From Lachnoclostridium sp. UBA6475 (GTDB lineage: Bacteria > Bacillota > Clostridia > Lachnospirales > Lachnospiraceae): a stretch of 10,582 bases of DNA. Both the position numbers and the translations under genes were made by a program. Shown piece after piece: positions 1-5,604 of this stretch. The notes beneath the pieces are model-generated. The model saw only the letters and a list, made by a program, of their open reading frames with translations, had not been told where the DNA came from and ran no database searches. Numbering within the stretch: the first letter of the stretch is position 1; each line of letters opens with the position of its first letter. The stretch lies in assembly GCA_002435545.1 (NCBI GenBank), contig DJNB01000011.1, positions 26,984 to 37,565 of the forward strand, written 5' to 3'.

Positions 1-1
1 C

Positions 2-1060
2 GATGGTGATGTTGTAATAGAGAGAGAGTTTTTGAATTGTGCAATTAACCAGGATGGAAAGAGAACGAATAAGAATGTTTTCATGGATTATATACGCTGC
101 GAGCCGGAGAGTATTTTTAAACCACAAAAGAGACTTGATGAGTTAATTGGTAAGGATAAAGAGAGAAGAACCGATTTAATCGTGGCCAGAAAGATGGCAG
201 AGAAAAGTAATTGTTCTTTTATTTTTGGAGAGAGCAGTAGAGAAATTTTCTGTCAAAAAGTTGAGGATAAATTTAAGAATTATTCTAATGTAATCAAAGC
301 CTTATTTGAATTTTCTTTTAAGGATTTATTTGTTATTAGGAATACTCATTTAGGAATGATAACAGCAAATTTCTTTTTACCAATGGCTTTTCGTATAGAA
401 AATAATAAGATTGGTGCAAAGGGAGATTTTGCGATACCTTTGACTGAACCGGTTGTATTAGATGTTGAAACAAAGGAAATTTTGGATGTCATTATTAAAC
501 AAATAAATACTGTATTATATACAATCATTCCAGGAATGATGATTGATGTGAAAGATTATGGAAAACAGGCACTAGATTCTGGCGAAGAAGGATGGAAGGT
601 AGAGTTGATGTCTGTGCGTGAAGGGGAAAATCCGATTCCTATTCGTATGGAATCAGAGGGAATTATTAAGATTATTTCTATCTTGAATGTGCTTATTCAG
701 GCATTTGGAAATCCATCAATTTGTCTTGTGATTGATGAATTAGATGCAGGAATTTTTGAATATATGCTTGGAGAGCTGCTTGATATTTTTCAAAAGAGTG
801 CTAAGGGACAGCTGATTTTTACATCTCATAACTTACGAGCTCTTGAGATGCTTGATAAGAGCAGTATTATGTTTTCAACTGTTAATCCGGAAAATCGCTA
901 TATCCATATGAAGAGAGTGAAGGAGAATAACAATCTTCGCAGCATGTATATCAGAAGCATTACTCTGGGGGGACAGGATGAGGCGATTTATGAAGAGACG
1001 GATAGTTTAAAGATTGCGCGAGCATTTCGTAAAGCAGGAAGGAGCCTTTCTGATGAGTGA
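2..1060 (+). CDS. ABC/SMC-like AAA ATPase, 5'-truncated (defence-type, AbiLi/AriA-like)
   Basis: The reading frame is open to the left edge, so the N-terminus with the Walker A loop lies outside the window. About 350 residues are visible. The C-terminal half carries the ATPase core: a signature-like MESEGIIKI segment (about 647-673), a Walker B strand ICLVIDELDAG (about 718-750) with an acidic Asp-Glu pair, and an H-loop-like IFTSHN (about 815-832). This order is typical of the SMC/OLD/AAA_15 ATPases found in anti-phage systems. The gene ends GRSLSDE and overlaps the next gene by 8 nt (ATGAGTGA), so the two were translationally coupled. Pairing of such an ATPase with a TOPRIM protein recalls AbiLi/AbiLii and PARIS AriA/AriB. 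That assignment rests on domain order and family memory, not on a search. The downstream partner is broken, so the system is probably inactive. Confidence 0.75.
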   Translation, partial: DGDVVIEREFLNCAINQDGKRTNKNVFMDYIRCEPESIFKPQKRLDELIGKDKERRTDLIVARKMAEKSNCSFIFGESSREIFCQKVEDKFKNYSNVIKALFEFSFKDLFVIRNTHLGMITANFFLPMAFRIENNKIGAKGDFAIPLTEPVVLDVETKEILDVIIKQINTVLYTIIPGMMIDVKDYGKQALDSGEEGWKVELMSVREGENPIPIRMESEGIIKIISILNVLIQAFGNPSICLVIDELDAGIFEYMLGELLDIFQKSAKGQLIFTSHNLRALEMLDKSSIMFSTVNPENRYIHMKRVKENNNLRSMYIRSITLGGQDEAIYEETDSLKIARAFRKAGRSLSDE

Positions 1061-1262
1061 GAAAAAAGTTATTGCGGTGATTGTAGAAGGGCCAAGTGAT
1101 GAAAATGCTATCGGTGGAATTTTAAAAGAGTTTTTTTCTTCCGAAGAGGTGCAATTTGCTGTAGTACATGGAGATATTACATCAAATGAATTTATTAAGG
1201 AAGAAATCAGGGAGAAAACTTATTTTCAGGAACAGTACTTCGACTCGGAAATCAGAATGTGA
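1053..1262 (+). pseudogene. TOPRIM-like defence partner, truncated
   Basis: Translation should start at ATG 1053 (MSEKKVIAVIVEGPSDENA), because AGGAAGGAG lies just upstream at about 1035-1043 and the start overlaps the ATPase stop. An earlier in-frame ATG at 1014 has no such site. The N-terminal strand followed by EGPSDENA matches the first acidic motif of TOPRIM nuclease/primase folds (Glu with a nearby Ser-Asp-Glu). The next strand, VQFAVVHGDITS, is also plausible TOPRIM. After about residue 45 the sequence changes character and stops at residue 69. Partners of this kind are usually over 150 residues, so the second acidic DxD motif is missing. This looks like a remnant left by a deletion joining two genes. 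The TOPRIM call is moderate; the truncation is clear if the call is right. Confidence 0.6.
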
Positions 1263-1437
1263 GACTGCAGAGGCAAATTTTGAAATTGATTTACCCGATG
1301 AGTGGACTGAAGTTTGCGGAAGGACAGAAAAGCTGAGTTTACTCTATGCTCAAATATATGAGGACGGTCCGGTGCGATATGAGATAGAGGAGTTTAATGA
1401 TAGCGGAGATTGTCGTATAAGAAGATATTATAGATAA
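1168..1437 (+). pseudogene. unrecognised coding fragment after the TOPRIM remnant
   Basis: The frame is open from 1168 to a stop at 1437. Its first 20 or so codons only shadow the TOPRIM remnant in another frame. From about 1250 the translation looks like genuine protein: acidic, ordered residues such as NFEIDLPDEW, then LSLLYAQIYEDGPVRYEIEEFN, and a basic end RIRRYYR. No good start codon with a ribosome binding site lies inside it, so it is probably the C-terminal end of a gene whose 5' part was lost in the same rearrangement that cut the TOPRIM gene. I do not recognise the family. It sits 21 nt before the small membrane protein gene and may once have been its operon partner. Confidence 0.35.
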
Positions 1438-1458
1438 TTTTAATACGGAAGCAATAGT

Positions 1459-1737
1459 ATGGTGATAAAAAATAGTGGAATAGAAAGGATTCCGTTTTTG
1501 AAAATTAAACAAATCGGAATTGGCTATCAGGTTGGAAAAATCTACCGGAAATATTGCTGGGATATCATCAGTATTATGATGGCGATAATGAGTACAGCTA
1601 TCGTGATCTACTTCGGTGAATGGATAAAATCTGTTATTCCGATAAACCTCATTGCACTGCTTTTTCTGGTGCATGTGGTTTATATCGGAATAAGATGCTA
1701 TGTGAAAGACTGGCGGGAAGAACGAGGATATTACTAA
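1459..1737 (+). CDS. small two-helix membrane protein (92 aa)
   Basis: I do not recognise a named family. The protein has a short basic N-terminal region (residues 1-32), a first hydrophobic helix at about 34-53 (around IISIMMAIMSTAIVIYF) and a second at about 59-79 (around INLIALLFLVHVVYIG). A charged C-terminal tail, CYVKDWREERGYY, follows. The start at 1459 has only a weak site, GGAAG, at about 1447-1451. The gene ends 9 nt before a strong terminator. A decayed copy of its C-terminal third lies at 5437-5532, with about 76 of 97 nucleotides matching by hand alignment and the same tail motif (VKDWWEEREYY). That conservation supports this being a real protein-coding family. Function is unknown; the topology could suit an immunity, holin-like or regulatory peptide, but nothing decides it. 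Confidence 0.6.
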   Translation: MVIKNSGIERIPFLKIKQIGIGYQVGKIYRKYCWDIISIMMAIMSTAIVIYFGEWIKSVIPINLIALLFLVHVVYIGIRCYVKDWREERGYY

Positions 1738-1746
1738 AACAAAAAG

Positions 1747-1784
1747 AAAAACAGGAAGATTTTGTAAAGTATCTTCCTGTTTTT
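1747..1784 (+). terminator. rho-independent terminator after the small membrane protein gene
   Basis: A perfect 14-bp stem runs from 1747-1760 (AAAAACAGGAAGAT) to 1771-1784 (ATCTTCCTGTTTTT) with a 10-nt loop. The stem ends in T5 on the plus strand. Because the left arm begins with an A-run it would also work on the other strand. It separates the broken defence region from the Rrf2 unit. Confidence 0.88.
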
Positions 1785-1830
1785 CTAAAGCAGACTATTG
1801 ATTATATTTATATTAGATTTTTAACAACAA

Positions 1831-1867
1831 TGTAACCATTGAAATTACATCTGTTTTTTGATATGAT
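1831..1867 (+). promoter_or_regulatory. Rrf2 gene promoter with an overlapping operator
   Basis: The -35 is TTGAAA (1839-1844) and the -10 is TATGAT (1862-1867), with 17 bp between. A 19-bp palindrome, TGTAAC-N7-ATTACA (1831-1849), covers the -35. The same half-site pair occurs three times before the next gene. This is the layout of an autoregulated Rrf2 repressor that blocks RNA polymerase at the -35. Confidence 0.75.
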
Positions 1868-1891
1868 TATTGTCAAAGAGAGGTGTTTATA

Positions 1892-2326
1892 ATGCAGATT
1901 TCAAGCAGATTTACAATGGCAATCCATATGTTTGCCTGTATAGATACATTTTCAGATCAGAAGATGACCAGTGATTTTATGGCAGCAAGCATTGGAACCA
2001 ATCCGGTGATTGTCCGTAAAATATTGCAACAATTAAAGGCTGCTGGTCTTATTGAAGTTGCAAGAGGGACAGGCGGTGTGACAATTACCAGACCATTGGA
2101 GCAGATTACATTCCTTGATGTGTATAAAGCAGTGGAGTGTTCACCAGATGAAGAACTATTTCATTTTCATGAGAATCCCAATCAGAAATGTCCGGTAGGA
2201 AAGAATATTCACCATGTTCTTGATAAGAGGCTGTTAGAGGTACAGAGGGCGATGGAGGAAAAACTTTCAGAAATGACACTTGCTGATGTGAAAAAAGATA
2301 TTGCAATGTATACAGAGAAAGAGTAG
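1892..2326 (+). CDS. Rrf2-family transcriptional regulator
   Basis: The protein has 144 residues, normal for Rrf2. The start at ATG 1892 (MQISSRFTMAIHM) is preferred over GTG 1883 because GAGAGG at 1878-1883 gives proper spacing and the family begins exactly this way. A winged helix-turn-helix spans about residues 24-68, with NPVIVRKILQQLKAAGLI and the wing RGTGGVTITRP. After it come the linker and dimerisation helix with the usual TLADV. Cys83 and Cys100 fall in the region where IscR/NsrR bind an Fe-S cluster, but a clear third Cys is missing, so it resembles the cluster-free YwnA/CymR type more. It has its own promoter and terminator. Operator copies at its promoter and at the flavoprotein gene suggest it represses both, released by a redox or small-molecule signal not visible here. 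Confidence 0.9.
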   Translation: MQISSRFTMAIHMFACIDTFSDQKMTSDFMAASIGTNPVIVRKILQQLKAAGLIEVARGTGGVTITRPLEQITFLDVYKAVECSPDEELFHFHENPNQKCPVGKNIHHVLDKRLLEVQRAMEEKLSEMTLADVKKDIAMYTEKE

Positions 2327-2333
2327 CATACAG

Positions 2334-2386
2334 AAGGCTTCGGATGCGTGATTATATCATCACAATTTTCGGAGCCTTTTTTATTT
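2334..2386 (+). terminator. terminator of the Rrf2 gene
   Basis: An 11-bp stem forms between 2334-2344 (AAGGCTTCGGA) and 2368-2378 (TTCGGAGCCTT), with G-T wobbles. An inner GTGAT/ATCAC helix (2348-2352, 2359-2363) adds to it. A T-rich tail follows to about 2386. Confidence 0.75.
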
Positions 2387-2418
2387 GTTGCAATCAATGC
2401 AAAACCTTTAAAGGGAGT

Positions 2419-2515
2419 TGTAACAAAAAAAGTTACAAAAAGTTTGATGTAACTATTGACATTACATCAAACAAGTGCTACAGTACAAACATAAGATGTA
2501 ACAAATAATGTTACA
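2419..2515 (+). promoter_or_regulatory. flavoprotein promoter with three Rrf2-type operators
   Basis: Three 19-bp palindromes share the form TGTAAC-N7-(G/A)TTACA: O1 at 2419-2437, O2 at 2448-2466 and O3 at 2497-2515. The predicted promoter is TTGACA (2456-2461), a 17-bp spacer and TACAGT (2479-2484). The -35 sits inside O2 at exactly the same position as in the Rrf2 gene promoter, and O3 covers the transcription start region. The repeated sequence and identical 6-7-6 spacing are seen directly. That the Rrf2 protein binds them is inference from their position. Confidence 0.75.
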
Positions 2516-2538
2516 ACAAATTAAGGAGGTAATTTAAA

Positions 2539-2934
2539 ATGCAGAAAATAGTAGAATTTTTACAGAAAAATCCAGTTCAGTATTTAGCAACAGTCGGAAG
2601 AGATGGAAAGGCAAAATGCCGTCCATTCATGTTCTGCTTTGAGCAGGATGGAAAGCTTTGGTTTTGTACAAACAACACAAAGGATGTTTACAAGGATATG
2701 TTAGCAAATCCTGAAGTAGAAGTTTCTGTTTCTTCGCCAGAATATGCATGGATTCGTATTCATGGTAAAGCAGTATTTGAGGACAACAAGAGTGTAAAGG
2801 AAGGATGCATGAATAATCCAATCGTTAAGGGACAGTACCAGACAGCAGATAATCCTATTTTTGAGGTATTCTATCTTGAAAATCCTCATGGTGTAATCGC
2901 AGATTTCTCCGGAAATCCACCTTATGAATTTTAA
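2539..2934 (+). CDS. PNPOx-like FMN-binding split-barrel flavoprotein
   Basis: This 131-residue protein belongs to the pyridoxamine 5'-phosphate oxidase-like superfamily. The opening MQKIVEFLQKNPVQYLATVGRDGKAKCRPF is the typical first helix and strands of such split-barrel proteins. Further on it has WFCTNNTKDVYKDM (flavin phosphate side), EVSVSS and WIRIHGKAVFEDN. Members bind FMN or F420 and act on varied substrates, so the reaction cannot be named; true PNPOx is longer, about 200 residues. The start is fixed by AAGGAGGT at 2523-2530. It is controlled by the operator cluster just upstream. No terminator is visible between its stop and the FMN riboswitch at 2959, so read-through into the next operon is possible. 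A cytoplasmic flavin reductase or nitro/quinone-type detoxification role fits the context but is inference. Confidence 0.85.
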   Translation: MQKIVEFLQKNPVQYLATVGRDGKAKCRPFMFCFEQDGKLWFCTNNTKDVYKDMLANPEVEVSVSSPEYAWIRIHGKAVFEDNKSVKEGCMNNPIVKGQYQTADNPIFEVFYLENPHGVIADFSGNPPYEF

Positions 2935-2958
2935 TAACAGGTAATCAACAAAAAAATA

Positions 2959-3067
2959 CAGTCTTCGGGGCAAGGTGTAATTCCTGACCGGCAGTATAGT
3001 CTGCGAGCAAAAAGCTGATATGGTGCAATTCCATAACCGACGGTAAAGTCCGGATGAGAGAAGACTG
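2959..3067 (+). promoter_or_regulatory. FMN riboswitch (RFN element)
   Basis: The sequence follows the RFN consensus. P1 is closed by CAGTCTTC (2959-2966) and GAAGACTG (3060-3067). Between them are GGGGCAAGGTGTAATTCC, ACCGGCAGTATAG, CTGCGAGC, the second GGTGCAATTCC repeat, ACCGACGGTAAAGTCCGGAT and GAGAGAAG. No terminator hairpin lies between P1 and the gene. The ribosome binding site AAAGGAGAG begins 1 nt after P1, and the ATG is 17 nt after it. Control is therefore probably at translation, with FMN-stabilised P1 crowding or helping to mask the ribosome binding site. The downstream genes are not riboflavin synthesis or transport genes. Confidence 0.95.
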
Positions 3068-3084
3068 AAAGGAGAGAATTTGAA

Positions 3085-3693
3085 ATGACAAAAATGGATT
3101 ATCTCAAACTTCTTGTGGATGAAATTCATTCAACAACAGTTGCAACGATAGGTTCAGATGGACATCCTCAGACAAGAATCATAGATATGATGTACTATGA
3201 TGAAGAAGGTGTGTATTTCCTTACAGCAAAGGGAAAAGCATTTTATGACCAGTTAATGGATCAGCAGTATGTGGCAATATCCGCAACAAAAGACAAAATT
3301 GCGGTGTCCCTGCGTGGAAAAATAAAGAACATCGGAAAAAAGAATCTTGATATTATGTTTGAAAAAAATCCTTATATGAAGAAAATCTATCCGGGAGATA
3401 CGAAAGATGCAATCGAAGTGTTTCGGTTGTATGAGGCACAGGGAGAGTATTTTGATATCAGCAATCCATCAAATATTGTGAGGGATACTATAACAATCGG
3501 GAAAACCGAAGCTGTTCAGACAGGTTATTTTGTTGGAAAAGACTGTATCGGATGTAAGTTGTGTTATTCTGTATGCCCGCAAAAGTGTATTGATATATCT
3601 TCAGTTCCGGTTACTATCAACCAGAATCATTGTCTGCATTGCGGAAGATGTGCAGAAATTTGTCCGAAGCAGTGTATTAAGAAAAGAGGTTAA
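3085..3693 (+). CDS. PNPOx-like flavin domain fused to 2[4Fe-4S] ferredoxin
   Basis: This is a 202-residue fusion. Residues 1 to about 130 form an FMN-binding split barrel (IHSTTVATIGSDGHPQTRII, VYFLTAKGKAFYDQL, VAISATKDKIAVSLRGKIK). Residues 150-200 form a bacterial-type ferredoxin with two complete CxxCxxCxxxCP motifs: Cys154/157/160/164 and Cys183/186/189/193. The architecture suggests electron flow between low-potential Fe-S clusters and a flavin, so the protein is probably a cytoplasmic flavin reductase or redox carrier; its substrate is unknown. AAAGGAGAG precedes ATG 3085. It lies directly downstream of the FMN riboswitch, so its synthesis likely falls when FMN is high. Its stop is 3 nt before the sirtuin start, placing it in the same operon. 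It may be a paralogue of the 2539-2934 protein with an added ferredoxin tail. Confidence 0.9.
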   Translation: MTKMDYLKLLVDEIHSTTVATIGSDGHPQTRIIDMMYYDEEGVYFLTAKGKAFYDQLMDQQYVAISATKDKIAVSLRGKIKNIGKKNLDIMFEKNPYMKKIYPGDTKDAIEVFRLYEAQGEYFDISNPSNIVRDTITIGKTEAVQTGYFVGKDCIGCKLCYSVCPQKCIDISSVPVTINQNHCLHCGRCAEICPKQCIKKRG

Positions 3694-3696
3694 GCT

Positions 3697-4641
3697 ATGA
3701 TCTTTAAGAAAATCAGAAAAGGGCATATTAACTGGCAGGATTTTTTATGCAGTATTCCGGCAAGGGATTATGTATTCCAAAAGGATGCATATGAAGACCA
3801 GATTGACAGGACAGCAGAGTATATAAGAAATGCAGACTGTGTTATCATCGGGGCAGGAGCCGGGGCATCGACAGCGGCAGGAATCCAGTATGGCGGCAAA
3901 AGGTTTACGGACAATTTTGCAGAATTTATAAAAAAATACGGTGGGCACTACATGACAGATATGTATACAGCCGGATTTTATCCGTATCCGTCCGAGGAGG
4001 CAAAATGGGGATACTGGTCAAAACACGCATTGATGAACCGCTTTGATCCTCCGGCGTTGACGTTTTATACCGAGCTTTATGATATTGTGAAAGACAAGGA
4101 ATATTTTGTACTGACAACCAATGTGGATCATCAGTTTTATAAAGCGGGATTTGATGAACAAAGAATATTTGCAACACAGGGAGACTATGGAAAAATCCAG
4201 TGCCAGAAAGCCTGTCATCCAAAGACTTATGATGCGGAAGAACTGTTTCGTAAAATGGATGAAGCAAGAAAAAACTGCCTGATTCCATCGGAACTTGTAC
4301 CCAAATGTCCGGTGTGTGGCGGCAATATGGCTATGAATCTACGTTGTGATAATTATTTTGTGGAAGATGAAGCGTGGCATGAGGCAGCCGACAGGTATGC
4401 GGGTTTTGTGGAACAGAATAAAGATAAAAAGGTTGTTCTTCTGGAACTTGGAGTTGGATTTAATACGCCGATTATAATACGTTTTCCTTTTGAAAAAATG
4501 GTGAGGGAGCACTCGTCATACAGCTTGATACGCCTGAATATGGACGAAGCAGTAGTGCCGGAAAGCTTCGGGGAACGTGCAATCGGTATTGGCGGTGACA
4601 TGGCAAAGGCAATTGCAGATATAAGGGAGAGTGTATTATGA
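3697..4641 (+). CDS. class-M sirtuin (SirTM), predicted protein ADP-ribosyltransferase
   Basis: This is a 314-residue Sir2-fold protein. The NAD-binding loop is GAGAGAS (residues 52-58), replacing the GAGIS of deacetylases. The NAD-contact motif is TTNVDH (140-145). A zinc ribbon is formed by Cys169, Cys173, Cys204 and Cys207. The catalytic His of deacetylases (the HG motif) is replaced by Gln161 in ATQGDYG. Loss of that His, together with a macrodomain neighbour, is the mark of SirTM enzymes, shown in Staphylococcus and Streptococcus to mono-ADP-ribosylate a lipoylated GcvH-like protein. No GcvH-L or lipoate ligase gene is in this window, so the target is open. The start is set by AGAGG at about 3686-3690, overlapping the upstream stop region. 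It overlaps the macrodomain gene by ATGA, meaning tight coupling. Some annotation pipelines may call it an NAD-dependent deacetylase, which is probably wrong. Confidence 0.9.
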   Translation: MIFKKIRKGHINWQDFLCSIPARDYVFQKDAYEDQIDRTAEYIRNADCVIIGAGAGASTAAGIQYGGKRFTDNFAEFIKKYGGHYMTDMYTAGFYPYPSEEAKWGYWSKHALMNRFDPPALTFYTELYDIVKDKEYFVLTTNVDHQFYKAGFDEQRIFATQGDYGKIQCQKACHPKTYDAEELFRKMDEARKNCLIPSELVPKCPVCGGNMAMNLRCDNYFVEDEAWHEAADRYAGFVEQNKDKKVVLLELGVGFNTPIIIRFPFEKMVREHSSYSLIRLNMDEAVVPESFGERAIGIGGDMAKAIADIRESVL

Positions 4642-5414
4642 CACAGGATGAGCGAAGAAAATATCTGATTCAGTATCTTTTAAAAGAAGAAATACGGTTT
4701 GGCAGACAGAACATTCCTACGGATAAGCAGGGACAGGAAAATCTGCTCCGTTCACTTATGAATATCAGACCGCCAAGACCAATCAGTAATGATTTTTTGA
4801 AAATACAGGATGAGTATCTTACAGAAAGAAATATAGAGCGTGGAATCACAGATGTTGACACACTTTCACCTGTCAAATCCGATTCGCGTTTATATATCTG
4901 GCAGGGCGATATTACGACACTGAAATGCGATGCGATCGTAAATGCTTGCAACTCACAGATGCTTGGATGTTTTTCGCCGATGCATGCTTGTATTGATAAC
5001 TTTATTCATACTTATGCGGGAGTTGAACTGCGTCTGAAAATGCATGAGATTATGGCAAAGCAGGGGCATGAAGAGGAAACCGGCAGAGCAAAGATAACAT
5101 CGGGCTACAATCTTCCGGCAAAATATATTCTTCATACGGTAGGACCTATTATACAATGGAAAGTCACAAAAGAAGATGAAGCACTGCTCGCAAGCTGTTA
5201 CACAGAGTGCCTAAAGCTTGCAGCTGATACTGGTGTGGAATCTATTGTATTCTGTTGTTTGTCTACAGGTGTATTCTGTTTTCCGCAGCAGAGGGCTGCT
5301 GAAATTGCAACGGACACTGTAAAGCAGTATCTTAACAAAGACAGCAGAATAAAAAAGGTAATCTTTAATGTGTTTAAGGATGAAGATTTAAAAATATACA
5401 GTGGATTGTTATAA
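4638..5414 (+). CDS. zinc-dependent macrodomain, predicted ADP-ribosyl hydrolase
   Basis: This 258-residue protein removes ADP-ribose from proteins, opposing the sirtuin. A helical N-terminal region (1-80) precedes the macrodomain: LYIWQGDITTLKCDAIVNACN (86-105), then GCFSPMHACID (110-120) holding the Zn ligands Cys111, His116 and Cys118 typical of SirTM-linked zinc macrodomains. Next come KITSGYNLPAKYILHTVGP (152-170) and CLSTGVFCFP (207-216), the diphosphate-binding loop. The ATG overlaps the sirtuin stop by 4 nt. The ADP-ribosylation partner and the zinc motif make the functional call firm; the physiological substrate is unknown. After its stop lies the decayed copy of a small membrane protein gene, then a terminator. 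Confidence 0.92.
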   Translation: MTQDERRKYLIQYLLKEEIRFGRQNIPTDKQGQENLLRSLMNIRPPRPISNDFLKIQDEYLTERNIERGITDVDTLSPVKSDSRLYIWQGDITTLKCDAIVNACNSQMLGCFSPMHACIDNFIHTYAGVELRLKMHEIMAKQGHEEETGRAKITSGYNLPAKYILHTVGPIIQWKVTKEDEALLASCYTECLKLAADTGVESIVFCCLSTGVFCFPQQRAAEIATDTVKQYLNKDSRIKKVIFNVFKDEDLKIYSGLL

Positions 5415-5424
5415 GCGTCTGTTG

Positions 5425-5532
5425 AAATATCCATCCGATAAATCTTATTGTACTGTTATTGCCTGAGAATGTGATTATATTGAAATCCGATGTTAAGTGA
5501 AAGACTGGTGGGAAGAACGAGAATATTATTAA
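5425..5532 (+). pseudogene. decayed 3' copy of the small membrane protein gene
   Basis: The stretch aligns with 1641-1737: about 76 of 97 nucleotides match from 5437 to the stop at 5532, with weaker similarity back to about 5425. The conserved end translates as YIEIRC, stop, VKDWWEEREYY, stop. A one-base deletion near 5477-5480 and a TAT-to-TAA change at 5494-5496 break the frame. There is no start or ribosome binding site, and the 5' two thirds are absent. The 3' ends of both copies sit directly before a terminator. Confidence 0.75.
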
Positions 5533-5533
5533 A

Positions 5534-5572
5534 AAAAGTGGACAGTTCACCAATTGGGGGCTGTCCACTTTT
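5534..5572. terminator. bidirectional terminator between the macrodomain operon and the LysR gene
   Basis: A perfect 12-bp stem, AAAAGTGGACAG (5534-5545) with CTGTCCACTTTT (5561-5572), encloses a 15-nt loop. On the minus strand the stem ends in T7 (5531-5537), so it also suits the converging LysR transcript. On the plus strand it ends in T4. Confidence 0.85.
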
Positions 5573-5604
5573 AATATAGAATCAAAAAATTAAAATGAAT
5601 CTTT

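Noticed and set aside
2701..3129. Minus-strand open frame of 142 codons
   Set aside because: Covers the flavoprotein 3' end and the FMN riboswitch in antisense, with no start signal.
3697..4641. NAD-dependent protein deacetylase (CobB-like) as the function of the sirtuin
   Set aside because: The catalytic His is Gln, the NAD loop differs from GAGIS, and the zinc macrodomain partner points to the SirTM class.
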